Shown: piece by piece, positions 19,741-28,334 of the stretch
Position numbering within the stretch: position 1 is the first letter of the stretch
Layout of the letters: the number at the start of each line of letters is the position of its first letter
Assembly: GCA_016786565.1 (NCBI GenBank)
Contig: JAEUVY010000080.1
Location: 124,001-188,000, forward strand
Source of the DNA: Flavipsychrobacter sp.
GTDB lineage: Bacteria > Bacteroidota > Bacteroidia > Chitinophagales > Chitinophagaceae
Reading direction: 5' to 3'
Length of the DNA stretch: 64,000 nucleotides
Made by a program: the position numbers and the translations under genes
The notes under the pieces: generated by a model
Told to the model about the DNA's origin: nothing
The model's input: only the letters and a program-made list of their open reading frames with translations
Database searches by the model: none

Positions 19741-19763
19741 AGGACAACCGTTGTGGTTGTCCT
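19741..19763 (-). terminator. Terminator of rho
   Basis: AGGACAACC pairs with GGTTGTCCT (9 bp, 5-base loop) just past the rho stop codon. On the minus strand CTTTTGTTATG follows, a moderate T-run, so a weak intrinsic terminator. Confidence 0.6.
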
Positions 19764-19787
19764 CCTCGCCAAATTATATCGCTTCAA

Positions 19788-21620
19788 TTATTTGTTCATT
19801 GTAGCCAGGAACTCTTCGTTGTTCTTGGTGCCACGCATTTGCTTCAGCAGGAAATGCATGGCCTCGTCGGTGTTCATGTCCGAGATATGGTTGCGCAGCA
19901 GCCACATCTTGTTCTGTACATCTTTCTCCAGCAGCAGGTCGTCGCGGCGGGTAGATGATGACGTGATGTCGATAGCAGGGAAGATACGCTTGTTGGCAAG
20001 CTTCCTGTCCAGTTGCAGTTCCATGTTACCGGTGCCCTTGAATTCTTCGAAGATCACCTCGTCCATTTTAGAACCGGTATCTATAAGTGCTGTTGCCAAA
20101 ATGGTGAGCGAACCTCCGTTCTCTATCTTACGTGCCGCACCGAAGAACTGTTTCGGCTTCTGCATCGCGTTGGCCTCCACACCACCGCTCAGCACCTTGC
20201 CACTTGCAGGGGCTACTGTGTTGTGCGCACGTGCCAGACGGGTGATAGAGTCCAGCAATATCACCACATCATGACCCACCTCTACAAGACGCTTGGCTTT
20301 CTGCAACGCAATGGTCGAAACCTTCACGTGTTTGTCAGCAGGCTCATCAAACGTAGACGCGATCACCTCTGCACGCACACTGCGCTGCATATCGGTCACC
20401 TCCTCCGGACGTTCGTCCACGAGCACTATCATCAGGTAGCACTCGGGGTGATTGGCCGCGATGGCGTTCGCCACTTCTTTCAGCAGCATGGTCTTACCTG
20501 TTTTAGGCTGTGCTACTATCAGTCCGCGCTGGCCCTTACCTATAGGGGTAAAGAGGTCCATGATGCGGGTACTGTAGTTGGCGCTGGTAGAAGTAAGATT
20601 CAGTTTCTCGAACGGGAAAAGTGGAGTCAGATAGTCGAATGGTACACGGTCGCGGATCTCATCGGGATGTTTGCCGTTGATGCTTTCCACCTTCAGCAGC
20701 GCGAAGTATTTCTCACCTTCTTTCGGGGGACGCACGCTACCCTTCACAGTGTCTCCGGTCTTAAGGCCAAAGAGTTTCACCTGCGATGGTGATACATATA
20801 TATCATCCGGAGAGCTGAGGTAGTTATAGTCGCTGCTGCGCAGGAAGCCATACCCGTCGGGCATCATTTCCAGTACGCCTTCGCTGGCCACTACTCCTTC
20901 AAACTCCAGATTGAAATTGCTTTGTTGTTGCTGTTGCTGCTGATCGCGACGCTGGCGGTTGTTGAACTGCTGATGCTGCGGGCGTTCAGGCCTTGCCTGT
21001 TCTGCGCCCTCCACAGTCTGCTGTGGTGGCTGCACATCGGGCGTATCCTGTTCCGGCATAGTGATGCCGGTACTTTCTGCTACAGGCTCTGCGGCCGTTG
21101 CCGGTGCTGCGGGTGCAGGGGTAGGTGCCGGGGCAGGTGTCTGCTCCGGACGGTTGTGCTGTGGCCTTGGCTCGTTGTTGCGGCGTTCGTTCCACTGCTT
21201 TTGCTGTCCCTGGTTGCCACGGCCCTGCATTTCTTCTTTCGGCTTGCGCTGACGACGTTTTTTGTCATCGCCTGCCGCGTCGGCATCATTGTTTGATTCT
21301 GTTGTTGCCGGAGTCTCCGCTACGGGTGCTGCCGGTGCAACAGGTGCAGGAGCGGGGGCAGGTGTAGAAGCAGGTGTGGCAGGTGCTGCCTTTGCCGCGG
21401 GCTTTTCAGCCGCGGGTGCTGCTTCTTCTTTGGGCTTGCGACCACGCTTTTTCTTGCCCTCTTCGGCGGCAGGTGCCGCTGTCAATGCCTGTTGGTCCAG
21501 TATCTTGTATATGAGCTTTTGTTTTTCCAGTCCGGCTGTGTCTGCGATCTTCAGTGAATTGGCTACGTCTATTAGCTCAGGAACGAGCATGTCGTTGAGC
21601 TGCGTAATGTCGTAAGGCAT
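19788..21620 (-). CDS. rho: Transcription termination factor Rho with long disordered N-terminal region
   Basis: A 610-residue hexameric RNA-dependent ATPase that terminates transcription. The first 40 residues carry the SAP-like Rho N-domain ([20 protein letters not shown]). Residues about 48-235 are a low-complexity insert rich in Ala/Pro/Glu and then Gln/Asn/Arg, with basic clusters. The RNA-binding cold-shock fold follows ([15 protein letters not shown], about 255), then the Walker A QPKTGKT (about 375), Walker B ([13 protein letters not shown]) and the Q/R loop region. E. coli Rho has 419 residues; the extra length lies in the insert, as is usual in Bacteroidota, where it may promote RNA binding or condensation. 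Single gene with its own terminator. Confidence 0.97.
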   Translation of the reverse strand: MPYDITQLNDMLVPELIDVANSLKIADTAGLEKQKLIYKILDQQALTAAPAAEEGKKKRGRKPKEEAAPAAEKPAAKAAPATPASTPAPAPAPVAPAAPVAETPATTESNNDADAAGDDKKRRQRKPKEEMQGRGNQGQQKQWNERRNNEPRPQHNRPEQTPAPAPTPAPAAPATAAEPVAESTGITMPEQDTPDVQPPQQTVEGAEQARPERPQHQQFNNRQRRDQQQQQQQSNFNLEFEGVVASEGVLEMMPDGYGFLRSSDYNYLSSPDDIYVSPSQVKLFGLKTGDTVKGSVRPPKEGEKYFALLKVESINGKHPDEIRDRVPFDYLTPLFPFEKLNLTSTSANYSTRIMDLFTPIGKGQRGLIVAQPKTGKTMLLKEVANAIAANHPECYLMIVLVDERPEEVTDMQRSVRAEVIASTFDEPADKHVKVSTIALQKAKRLVEVGHDVVILLDSITRLARAHNTVAPASGKVLSGGVEANAMQKPKQFFGAARKIENGGSLTILATALIDTGSKMDEVIFEEFKGTGNMELQLDRKLANKRIFPAIDITSSSTRRDDLLLEKDVQNKMWLLRNHISDMNTDEAMHFLLKQMRGTKNNEEFLATMNK

Positions 21621-21875
21621 GCGTGTTATTTTTCCGTGGAAATTATAATATGTGAATAAAAAGGTCTGTTAAATTGAACCTGATTGAAAAAATGATAATC
21701 GGGGATTTTCTCAGAATTTCTGAAAGAAAGGAAGGAACTGATCGTTCCGGTATGCAACATTACAACTGTTTTTTCGAATAACGAAAAAAAATAGCCTTTT
21801 ATTTGACCTATCGGGCATAAAATTCCCCCGTAACAGATTGTAAATCACCAAAATATCACCAACGGTTTATAATAG

Positions 21876-22859
21876 CTACCCGGTATGGTCTGCCTTGAAA
21901 GCCACCGCCATTTCTGCAATACAAGCATCTATGGGTGTGTAAGCAAAGCCTTTGAGCGCCTGCAGCAACTTGCTGTTATTATACAGAGAAATACTATGCG
22001 CCGTAGATGCCGTTTCTTGTGTAATGACCGGGTTTGCCCCCGTTATCCGCGACCAGATCGCATTGGCACGCCAAATGATGCCTGTCATTAGCGGTGTGGC
22101 TTTCATTCGGGGCGGCTTTTTGCCCAGCGCGTTCGCCATCATGGTAAATATCTCACGATAGGCATGGTTGCCTTCGTTCACTATAAAACGCTCGCCTTCT
22201 ATGTCGCTCGCCATCAGTTGCACCATAGCATTCACCACATCACCTACGCCCACCCAGCCGTTCACGCCACCGGTGTAAAAAGGGAATTCCTTATTCACCA
22301 CCGTCATGATCTGCGGCGACCCCGACGACCAGTCGCCAGCACCCAGTATAAGTGACGGGCACACTATTGCTGCACACAAGCCCTCTCCCACGCCGCGCCA
22401 CACCTCATTCTCTGCCAGATACTTGCTGATACCGTAGGCCGAATTATACCCGCTTTCGCCCCACTCCTGCTCTTCGTCGGCTTCTTTGTTCATGTGGCCG
22501 CTGCGGCCCAGTGCCGCGACCGAGCTCACATAAACCAGCTTGCGTATGCCTTGCTCCACTGCCTGGTTCACTATGTTGGCCGTGCTCTCGGGGTTGAAGT
22601 GCAGCATCTCCTCCCGCTTTGCAGGGTCGAAGGAAACAATAGCCGCGCAGTGATACACATCGGTCACATCCTTCATGACCGCCTCCACATCAAAGATATC
22701 CAGCAGATCAGCCTGCACCCATTCCACACCGGGCAGTGATGCCATATCGCCCACCGGCTTGCGGGTGTTGTACAGCGCACGCACCCGCTCCCCACGGCGC
22801 GACAGCTCGCGCACCAGGTGCCCCCCTAAAAATCCGCTGCCGCCGGTAACAAGAATCAT
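21876..22859 (-). CDS. NAD(P)-dependent epimerase/dehydratase-family reductase
   Basis: A 327-residue extended short-chain dehydrogenase. The Rossmann fingerprint is at the very start (MILVTGGSGFLGGHLVREL), followed by the acidic/polar strand and the catalytic Tyr-x3-Lys in SAYGISKYLAE (about residues 143-153). Overall it resembles dihydroflavonol-4-reductase-like proteins, which reduce or epimerise sugar, sterol or flavonoid-type substrates; the substrate here cannot be told. The ATG at 22859 opens the nucleotide-binding fold. On the minus strand a TACTTTTA box lies about 45 bases upstream, a weak -7 candidate. It is divergent from the FAD oxidase gene. Confidence 0.85.
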   Translation of the reverse strand: MILVTGGSGFLGGHLVRELSRRGERVRALYNTRKPVGDMASLPGVEWVQADLLDIFDVEAVMKDVTDVYHCAAIVSFDPAKREEMLHFNPESTANIVNQAVEQGIRKLVYVSSVAALGRSGHMNKEADEEQEWGESGYNSAYGISKYLAENEVWRGVGEGLCAAIVCPSLILGAGDWSSGSPQIMTVVNKEFPFYTGGVNGWVGVGDVVNAMVQLMASDIEGERFIVNEGNHAYREIFTMMANALGKKPPRMKATPLMTGIIWRANAIWSRITGANPVITQETASTAHSISLYNNSKLLQALKGFAYTPIDACIAEMAVAFKADHTG

Positions 22860-23020
22860 CTGATGGATGAAGTAGTGTGAGTGTATTGTGTAGCGGTAAA
22901 AGTACTGAGTAGCGGGTACATGGCAAAACTAAGAATAGCAGACGGCAGGCGGTTTGTGTTATGGTTTTTGTAAAGCTTACCGCCCCGCATCCTTTTGCCC
23001 CTCCTGAACCGATAATTCCG

Positions 23021-23028
23021 CACCTTTG
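23021..23028 (+). promoter_or_regulatory. Promoter -7 element for the FAD oxidase gene
   Basis: CACCTTTG approximates TAnnTTTG (first base differs) and a TTG at 22995-22997 could be the -33 box (23-base spacing). It lies only 4 bases before the ATG at 23033, so the transcript would be nearly leaderless. It also shows that the upstream in-frame ATG at 22961 is not the start. Confidence 0.45.
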
Positions 23029-23032
23029 CACC

Positions 23033-24433
23033 ATGCCGTTCAAAAAGATCGATCAGGAAGATATCCGCTTCTTCACCTCGGTGGTGGGCAACGGATATGT
23101 GCATACCGATGAAGAACAACTATCGCGCTGCGCATCCGACCATACCGAAGACCTGCACTACCTGCCCGAGGTGGTGGTGCAACCGAACACTACCGATGAG
23201 GTAGCCGCCATCATGCGCTACTGCAACACCAACCATATATCGGTAACTCCGCGCGGTGCAGGCACAGGCCTCAGCGGCGGCGCATTGCCTGTAACCGGCG
23301 GCGTGGTGCTGGACATGAAACGCTTCAACCGCATTCTGCATGTAGATAGCCGCAACTTTCAGGTCACTACCGAACCCGGCGTCATCACCCAAGAACTGCA
23401 GGAACACGTAAAGGCACAAGGACTTTTCTATCCGCCCGACCCCGCCAGCAAGGGCTCATGCTTCATTGGTGGCAACGTATCAGAGAACAGCGGCGGCCCG
23501 CGTGCCGTGAAGTATGGTGTAGTAAAAGATTATGTACTGAACCTGGAAGTAGTATTACCAAATGGCGAAGTAATATGGACCGGTGCCAACGTACTGAAGA
23601 ACGCCACCGGCTACAACCTCACCCAACTGGTGGTGGGCAGCGAGGGCACTTTGTGTGTCATCACCAAGATAGTACTCCGGCTCATACCTGCCGTGAAGCA
23701 CGACCTGCTGATGCTCGTTCCCTTCCGCTCGGCCGTGCAGGCTTGCGAGGCCGTGAATGCGGTATTCCTGGCGGGCTTCACGCCATCGGCACTCGAGTTC
23801 ATGGAGCGCGATGCCATTGAATGGTCCATGCGTTATGTGCAGGCCACAGGCATCAACCTTCCACCAGACATAGCCGCACACCTGCTCATAGAGGTAGATG
23901 GTAACAATATGGACCAGCTATATGCTGATGCCGAGTCCATCACCAACATTGTGCAGCAATACGACACCGACGAGATCCTGTTTGCCGATAGCCATGAACA
24001 AAAACAAATGCTATGGACACTGCGCCGCAAAGTAGGCGAGGCCGTTAAGAGCAATTCAGTGTACAAGGAAGAGGACACCGTTGTGCCCCGCGCCGAACTG
24101 CCCGAACTGCTCACCATCATCAAAGACCTTGGCCGCGAATTCGGCTTTCACTCTGTTTGCTATGGCCATGCCGGCGATGGCAATCTGCACGTAAACATTG
24201 TAAAGGCAGGCATGAACGACGAAGACTGGAACAACAAACTACCCGTTGGCATACGCCGTCTGTTCAAAGAGGTGGTGCGGCTGGGTGGCACCATCTCGGG
24301 CGAGCATGGCATTGGCCTTGTGCAGCGCCCCTACATGGACGTGGCCTTCAACGATACGCAGATGACACTGATGCGCAACATCAAAAACGTCTTCGACCCC
24401 AATGGCATCCTTAACCCCGGCAAGATATTCTGA
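23033..24433 (+). CDS. FAD-binding oxidase, GlcD / D-lactate dehydrogenase type
   Basis: A 466-residue flavoprotein oxidising a 2-hydroxy acid such as D-lactate or glycolate. The PCMH FAD-binding domain is clear: VVVQPNTTDEVAAIMRYCN, then TPRGAGTGLSGGALP (about residues 78-92) and NVSENSGGPRAVKYG. The C-terminal domain holds YGHAGDGNLHVN and the signature SGEHGIGLVQR. Start at the ATG at 23033, since the longer reading adds a low-complexity Pro-rich head and overlaps the promoter. The acceptor is not evident: no iron-sulphur partner (GlcF/LldE-type) follows; the next gene is a hydrolase 21 bases on. Confidence 0.9.
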   Translation: MPFKKIDQEDIRFFTSVVGNGYVHTDEEQLSRCASDHTEDLHYLPEVVVQPNTTDEVAAIMRYCNTNHISVTPRGAGTGLSGGALPVTGGVVLDMKRFNRILHVDSRNFQVTTEPGVITQELQEHVKAQGLFYPPDPASKGSCFIGGNVSENSGGPRAVKYGVVKDYVLNLEVVLPNGEVIWTGANVLKNATGYNLTQLVVGSEGTLCVITKIVLRLIPAVKHDLLMLVPFRSAVQACEAVNAVFLAGFTPSALEFMERDAIEWSMRYVQATGINLPPDIAAHLLIEVDGNNMDQLYADAESITNIVQQYDTDEILFADSHEQKQMLWTLRRKVGEAVKSNSVYKEEDTVVPRAELPELLTIIKDLGREFGFHSVCYGHAGDGNLHVNIVKAGMNDEDWNNKLPVGIRRLFKEVVRLGGTISGEHGIGLVQRPYMDVAFNDTQMTLMRNIKNVFDPNGILNPGKIF

Positions 24434-24454
24434 TAACCTAACCCATTTACCCCC

Positions 24455-25561
24455 ATGTTATACGCAGGCGTCTTCATCGTACTCTTCATTATTGCTGTGT
24501 GGGCATTTATGCAGTTGCCTCAGTTTGGCCGCAAACCCGCCGGCGAACACCTGGCGCTGTTGCGCAGTGCCCCCAACTACAGCAACGGGGCCTTTCAGAA
24601 CATCATGCATACACCGCCCTTTACCAACGGGGCCAACTTCGTCAGCGTATCCCGCAAGTTTTTCTTTGGTAAAAGTCCGCTGGTTCGGCCGCCCGCTCCC
24701 ATACCGTCAATCAAAACCGACCTTCGTTCGCTCAACCGCAATGAGGACCTCATTGTTTGGTTCGGGCACTCTTCCTATCTGCTGCAGCTCAGCGGCACAC
24801 GCTTCCTTGTAGATCCTGTACTGGCGGGCCATGCGTCTCCTGTCAGCACATCTACACGCGCGTTCCCGGGCTCAGACATCTACCGTCCCGAGGACATGCC
24901 CGATATCGATGTGCTCATCATCACCCACGACCATTACGACCACCTCGATCATAAAACCGTGAGCGCATTGCGCCCGCGTGTGGGCCGGGTCATCACGTCT
25001 ATGGGCGTAGGCGCGCACCTGCAACGCTGGGGCTTCCGCAAAGACACCATTACCGAGGGCAACTGGGGCGATGTCGTTTCCCTGCCGGGTGGCTTCACGC
25101 TCACCTTCACGCCTGCAAGGCATTTCTCGGGTCGCGGTTTCAAGCGCAACGGCACCCTATGGTCATCGGTAGTGTTGCAAAGTCCGCAGCGCAAGCTATA
25201 CCTCGGCGGCGACTCGGGCTACGGCACTCACTTCAAAGAGATAGGCGCGCAGCACGGCCCGTTCGATCTGGCTATTCTCGAGAACGGTCAGTATAACGAA
25301 AGCTGGCAGAACATACACATGATGCCCGAAGAAGTGGTACAGGCGGCCACCGAGCTGGGCGCACGCACACTGTTCCCTGTACACTGGGCCAAGTTCGCTT
25401 TGTCGCTGCATGCGTGGGACGACTCCATCACCCGCGTGGTGGCCGAGGCGCGGCGCAACAGCATGCCGCTCATACACCCGCTCATCGGTCAGGTGGTGAT
25501 GCTGGATGAAGCCACACAACACCCCGAATGGTGGAAAGAAGTAGGCACCGCTACCGCATAG
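24455..25561 (+). CDS. Metallo-beta-lactamase-fold hydrolase, NAPE-PLD/UlaG-like
   Basis: A 368-residue protein with an N-terminal hydrophobic segment (residues 2-22) that could anchor it in the inner membrane or serve as a signal. The catalytic metal site is plain: IITHDHYDHLDHKT (about residues 150-163), with further His/Asp ligands in FTPARHFSGRG, YLGGDSGYG and FPVHWAKFAL. The family (N-acyl-phosphatidylethanolamine phospholipase D-like; also UlaG-type lactonases) fits best, including IWFGHSSYLLQL-type opening and LVDPVLAGHASP. The exact substrate cannot be told. Probably co-transcribed with the FAD oxidase (21-base gap). Confidence 0.85.
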   Translation: MLYAGVFIVLFIIAVWAFMQLPQFGRKPAGEHLALLRSAPNYSNGAFQNIMHTPPFTNGANFVSVSRKFFFGKSPLVRPPAPIPSIKTDLRSLNRNEDLIVWFGHSSYLLQLSGTRFLVDPVLAGHASPVSTSTRAFPGSDIYRPEDMPDIDVLIITHDHYDHLDHKTVSALRPRVGRVITSMGVGAHLQRWGFRKDTITEGNWGDVVSLPGGFTLTFTPARHFSGRGFKRNGTLWSSVVLQSPQRKLYLGGDSGYGTHFKEIGAQHGPFDLAILENGQYNESWQNIHMMPEEVVQAATELGARTLFPVHWAKFALSLHAWDDSITRVVAEARRNSMPLIHPLIGQVVMLDEATQHPEWWKEVGTATA

Positions 25562-25742
25562 AACGGATAATGCGGTCGGTGCGTTTGTCGGCCCGGTGGT
25601 TCTGCAGACTGATGACCGCCCACACCGCCGCGGGTATCCACCCCAGTATGGTACACTGCAGTATAAGACAGATGAGGCCACGAAGGATCCTCCCTCTTAG
25701 GAAGAACGACAACCACGGAAACACGATAGCGATAAGTGTCAT
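25551..25742 (-). CDS. YqaE/Pmp3-family small membrane protein
   Basis: A 63-residue peptide starting at the ATG at 25742. Two hydrophobic helices are linked by a short basic turn: LIAIVFPWLSFFLRGRIL and GLICLILQCTILGWIPAAVW, then a charged tail. The PW-x-x-x-FFLRG and GWIPAAVWAV phrases are those of Pmp3/YqaE proteolipids, linked to membrane potential and stress. A longer frame reaches back to 25937 but its first 65 residues are not hydrophobic and overlap the start of the divergent neighbour, so they are left out. A TACCTTTA box lies about 16-23 bases upstream. The last codons overlap the 3' end of the MBL-fold gene by 11 bases (convergent). Confidence 0.8.
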   Translation of the reverse strand: MTLIAIVFPWLSFFLRGRILRGLICLILQCTILGWIPAAVWAVISLQNHRADKRTDRIIRSMR

Positions 25743-25813
25743 GACAACGGTATTGCTGTAAAGGTATCGAATTCCCGCTTTTGGCCCGTCGCCACTGCTC
25801 CCTGCAATCTTCC

Positions 25814-25821
25814 TATCTTTG
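25814..25821 (+). promoter_or_regulatory. Promoter -7 element for the T9SS cargo gene
   Basis: TATCTTTG is an exact TAnnTTTG, 15 bases before the ATG at 25837. The in-frame TTG at 25819 lies inside it, which favours the ATG. Confidence 0.6.
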
Positions 25822-25836
25822 TCCCGTCCCCCTGGT

Positions 25837-27375
25837 ATGACTACGAAACTCACATCACTGATGGTTGCGCTGCTATTGTGTGCATCTGCCGCAAACGCAA
25901 CACGCCTGTTCATACCCATGGACGCGAAGCAGACCAACCACCTGCGGGCCTATGGCATCATCTACAATGCCATTGCTTCGGGCACCTCCGCCGACTGGTT
26001 GCTCAACTATCGTGGCGGCAGCTTCTCGATTGAATACACCACTGCCCTCGATGCATCCTGCCGCCAGCGGGGCGTAGCTTTCGAAAAACTCACAGACGCC
26101 GGTTATACATCTATCACCCGAAAAGTAAAGGCACCCGGTTTCAATGGAGATGTGGTGGCGCTGAACAAGGTGCCGCGTATAGCGGTATATACCCCGTCGG
26201 GCAAAAAACCCTGGGACGATGCCGTCACACTGGGGCTCACCTATGCCGGCATCCCCTTCGACAAGGTATATGTCTCCGAGGTGCTTTCCGGCGCACTCAG
26301 CAAGTACGACTGGCTGCACCTGCACCACGAAGATTTTACCGGACAGTACGGCCGCTTCTGGATACAGTATAAAGATGCCGACTGGTACCGCAACGACTGC
26401 CGCGCCACCGAGCAGCTTGCCGCCCGACACGGCTTCCGCAAGGTATCGCAGATGCAACTGGCGGTGGTGCGCAAAATACGCGAGTTTGTGGGCGCCGGCG
26501 GCAATCTGTTTGCCATGTGCTCTGCTACCGACACCTACGATATAGCACTGGCGGCCGCCAATACCGATATCTGCGACTCGCAATACGACGGCGACGGCAT
26601 ATCTCCCAACGCGCAATCAAAGCTGAATTATACCAACACATTTGCCTTCACGGGTTTTCAGGTCTCTACCGCCCGCTACGAGTACGAATACTCAACCATA
26701 GACAACACACACTTCCGCTTCCAACCCGAGAGTACCGACTACTTTACGCTGCTGCCCTTCCCCGCTAAGTTCGATGCCGTACCCACTATGCTGTGTCAGA
26801 ACCATACACGCCGCATCAAGGGCTTTATGGGGCAGACAACCGCCTTCCGCAAAGAGCACCTGAAGCCCGATGTAGTGCTGCTGGGCCACCGCAAAGACGT
26901 GATGGAGGCCCGCTATATTCACGGCAGGCATAAAGAAGGCACCTGGACGTTCTATGGCGGTCATGACCCCGAAGATTACGAGCACAAAGTGGGCGAACCT
27001 CCCACCGACCTTGACCTGCACCACAACTCATCCGGCTACCGCCTCATACTCAACAATGTGTTGTGCCTCGCATCGGGCAAAAAAGACGTGCAGGCAGTTG
27101 TGTGCTGCGAAACCGGCAACAGTCCGGCCCCGCCGCCGCCGGCCACCGGTAGCCCGTTCCGCATACTGCCGGGTGCCACGGGTGGCAGCCTGGTCATATC
27201 GGGTACAGGCGGCGAAGTGATAGAGGTTGTGACACTGGTGAACAAGGACGGCAATGAGGTTTATACCCGCCGCTTCAATGCCACGCGTGTCACCATAGAC
27301 ATGGATGGCCTGGCCACCGGACTCTACAACATAAAGGTGAATGGCAACTATGCCGGCAAGGTAGTGAAGAACTAA
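25837..27375 (+). CDS. Exported ThuA/GATase-like protein with T9SS sorting tail
   Basis: A 512-residue protein from the ATG at 25837: a signal peptide (LTSLMVALLLCASAANA), then a large domain starting LFIPMDAKQTNHLRAYG with WLLNYRGGSF. It includes a class-I amidotransferase-like stretch (FVGAGGNLFAMCSATDTYD) and a glycine-rich FYGGHDPEDYEH segment, which suggests a ThuA/GATase-like fold. Proteins with this opening are often named asparagine synthetase B in databases, a label I would not trust: no AsnB ATP-pyrophosphatase motif is visible. The last 75 residues have a type IX sorting-domain look (Leu-Ala-Thr-Gly-Leu-Tyr-Asn-Ile-Lys-Val, ending in Lys-Val-Val-Lys-Asn), preceded by a Pro-rich linker. 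Surface-exposed; substrate unknown. Confidence 0.7.
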   Translation: MTTKLTSLMVALLLCASAANATRLFIPMDAKQTNHLRAYGIIYNAIASGTSADWLLNYRGGSFSIEYTTALDASCRQRGVAFEKLTDAGYTSITRKVKAPGFNGDVVALNKVPRIAVYTPSGKKPWDDAVTLGLTYAGIPFDKVYVSEVLSGALSKYDWLHLHHEDFTGQYGRFWIQYKDADWYRNDCRATEQLAARHGFRKVSQMQLAVVRKIREFVGAGGNLFAMCSATDTYDIALAAANTDICDSQYDGDGISPNAQSKLNYTNTFAFTGFQVSTARYEYEYSTIDNTHFRFQPESTDYFTLLPFPAKFDAVPTMLCQNHTRRIKGFMGQTTAFRKEHLKPDVVLLGHRKDVMEARYIHGRHKEGTWTFYGGHDPEDYEHKVGEPPTDLDLHHNSSGYRLILNNVLCLASGKKDVQAVVCCETGNSPAPPPPATGSPFRILPGATGGSLVISGTGGEVIEVVTLVNKDGNEVYTRRFNATRVTIDMDGLATGLYNIKVNGNYAGKVVKN

Positions 27376-27398
27376 CCTCCTGCTAAACTCTTTTGCGC

Positions 27399-27406
27399 TA
27401 GATTTG
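27399..27406 (+). promoter_or_regulatory. Promoter -7 element for the cupin gene
   Basis: TAGATTTG is an exact TAnnTTTG, 29 bases before the ATG at 27436. Confidence 0.6.
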
Positions 27407-27435
27407 CGCCCGTGCCCCAGCACATTGCATAGATC

Positions 27436-27810
27436 ATGAATACCGTACACGAACGCCGCAAGGGCGAACCGCCACTGATAGATTCCACTTCCGACCACCG
27501 CGAATGGCTGCGGGCAGTTGAAAAACTCATTCCGCCGGGCGCACCAGCGTCGCCTGCCGTATTCCCATTGCTTCGCCACCCCGGCAAGTTGCAACTGCTG
27601 CTCGTCACTGCATCAGACCTGCCCAAGGAAGTGCATACAAAAGAACAGGAAAGCTTTCTGATACTGGAAGGAGAATGTATGTGCCGTGTAGGCGATACCG
27701 ATCACTACCTTAAACCCGGCTCTTATTTTGAGGTGCCGCTGAATGCCGGCCACACACTGCATGTGCGCTCGGAAAGGCTGGTGGCGGTTATGCAGCGACT
27801 GGACGTATAG
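27436..27810 (+). CDS. Small cupin-domain protein
   Basis: A 124-residue single-domain cupin. The double-stranded beta-helix motifs are present: VHTKEQESFLILEGECMCRV (about residues 65-84) provides the first His and Glu, and PGSYFEVPLNAGHTLHV the second His. This set of metal ligands is close to complete but lacks one of the usual three histidines in motif 1. It may bind or isomerise a small polar metabolite; no substrate is suggested. It converges on the gene ending at 27818, 7 bases away. Confidence 0.75.
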   Translation: MNTVHERRKGEPPLIDSTSDHREWLRAVEKLIPPGAPASPAVFPLLRHPGKLQLLLVTASDLPKEVHTKEQESFLILEGECMCRVGDTDHYLKPGSYFEVPLNAGHTLHVRSERLVAVMQRLDV

Positions 27811-27817
27811 CCTGGCC

Positions 27818-28144
27818 CTATGCAAAATAATTGATGATGCACTCTTTCAGCATACGTTCCTGGTCAGCAAGGCCTTTCACGGCCACCGGTTCCAGTTCGT
27901 TGAAGTGGGGCCAGCCCTCCTCGTCACGTCCGGCAAACTCATAGAAACCATACTGACTCAGCAGGGTACACACGGCCACGTGCATCAGGTCGCGTTTCTG
28001 CTCTTTTGAGAATTTGCGCTTCGGCATACGGCCCAGTTCGTTCACCCCTATCAGGAACAAAATACCCTCCATATCGGGCAGTTTCCCGAAACGTTCCCTC
28101 AGCATTTGCTCCGTATCCAGCCATCTCTGTTCAAAATTCTCCAT
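27818..28144 (-). CDS. Conserved Bacteroidota protein of unknown function
   Basis: A 108-residue soluble protein. Start set at the ATG at 28144 (MENFEQRWLDTEQML), since the 29 residues upstream of it lie across the promoter. The sequence is helical and charged, with a central GILFLIGVNELGRMPKRKFS and a typical YGFYEFAGRDEEGWPHF. From general recollection a protein of this type is conserved in Bacteroidota, but no function is known to me. A TAnnTTTG promoter precedes it. It diverges from the MoxR gene. Confidence 0.75.
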   Translation of the reverse strand: MENFEQRWLDTEQMLRERFGKLPDMEGILFLIGVNELGRMPKRKFSKEQKRDLMHVAVCTLLSQYGFYEFAGRDEEGWPHFNELEPVAVKGLADQERMLKECIINYFA

Positions 28145-28179
28145 ATTCTTATTGTCCTTTGTTTGCCCGGCGGGCTGCG

Positions 28180-28187
28180 CAAAGGTA
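28180..28187 (-). promoter_or_regulatory. Promoter -7 element of the 108-residue gene
   Basis: Minus-strand TACCTTTG is an exact TAnnTTTG, with a TTTG at 28210-28213 as -33 (22-base spacing). It lies 35 bases upstream of the ATG at 28144: the best two-part promoter in the window. Confidence 0.7.
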
Positions 28188-28285
28188 TTATTTATGTACT
28201 TGCCACCGCCAAACGGCATTTTCATATACAATTTTAAAAAAAGTTAAAACTGACCGGTGTTCTCTTCATTGTGGTGCTGCCGCTT

Positions 28286-28293
28286 TATTTTTG
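28286..28293 (+). promoter_or_regulatory. Promoter -7 element for the MoxR gene
   Basis: TATTTTTG is an exact TAnnTTTG, with a TTG at 28269-28271 upstream, 41 bases before the ATG at 28335. Confidence 0.5.
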
Positions 28294-28334
28294 ACTTTTT
28301 CGTAGCATTGTAACTAAAACCGCATCGTATCAAT

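Noticed and set aside
25743..25937. N-terminal extension of the Pmp3-like protein
   Set aside because: It overlaps the coding start of the divergent T9SS cargo gene and lacks the features of the family.
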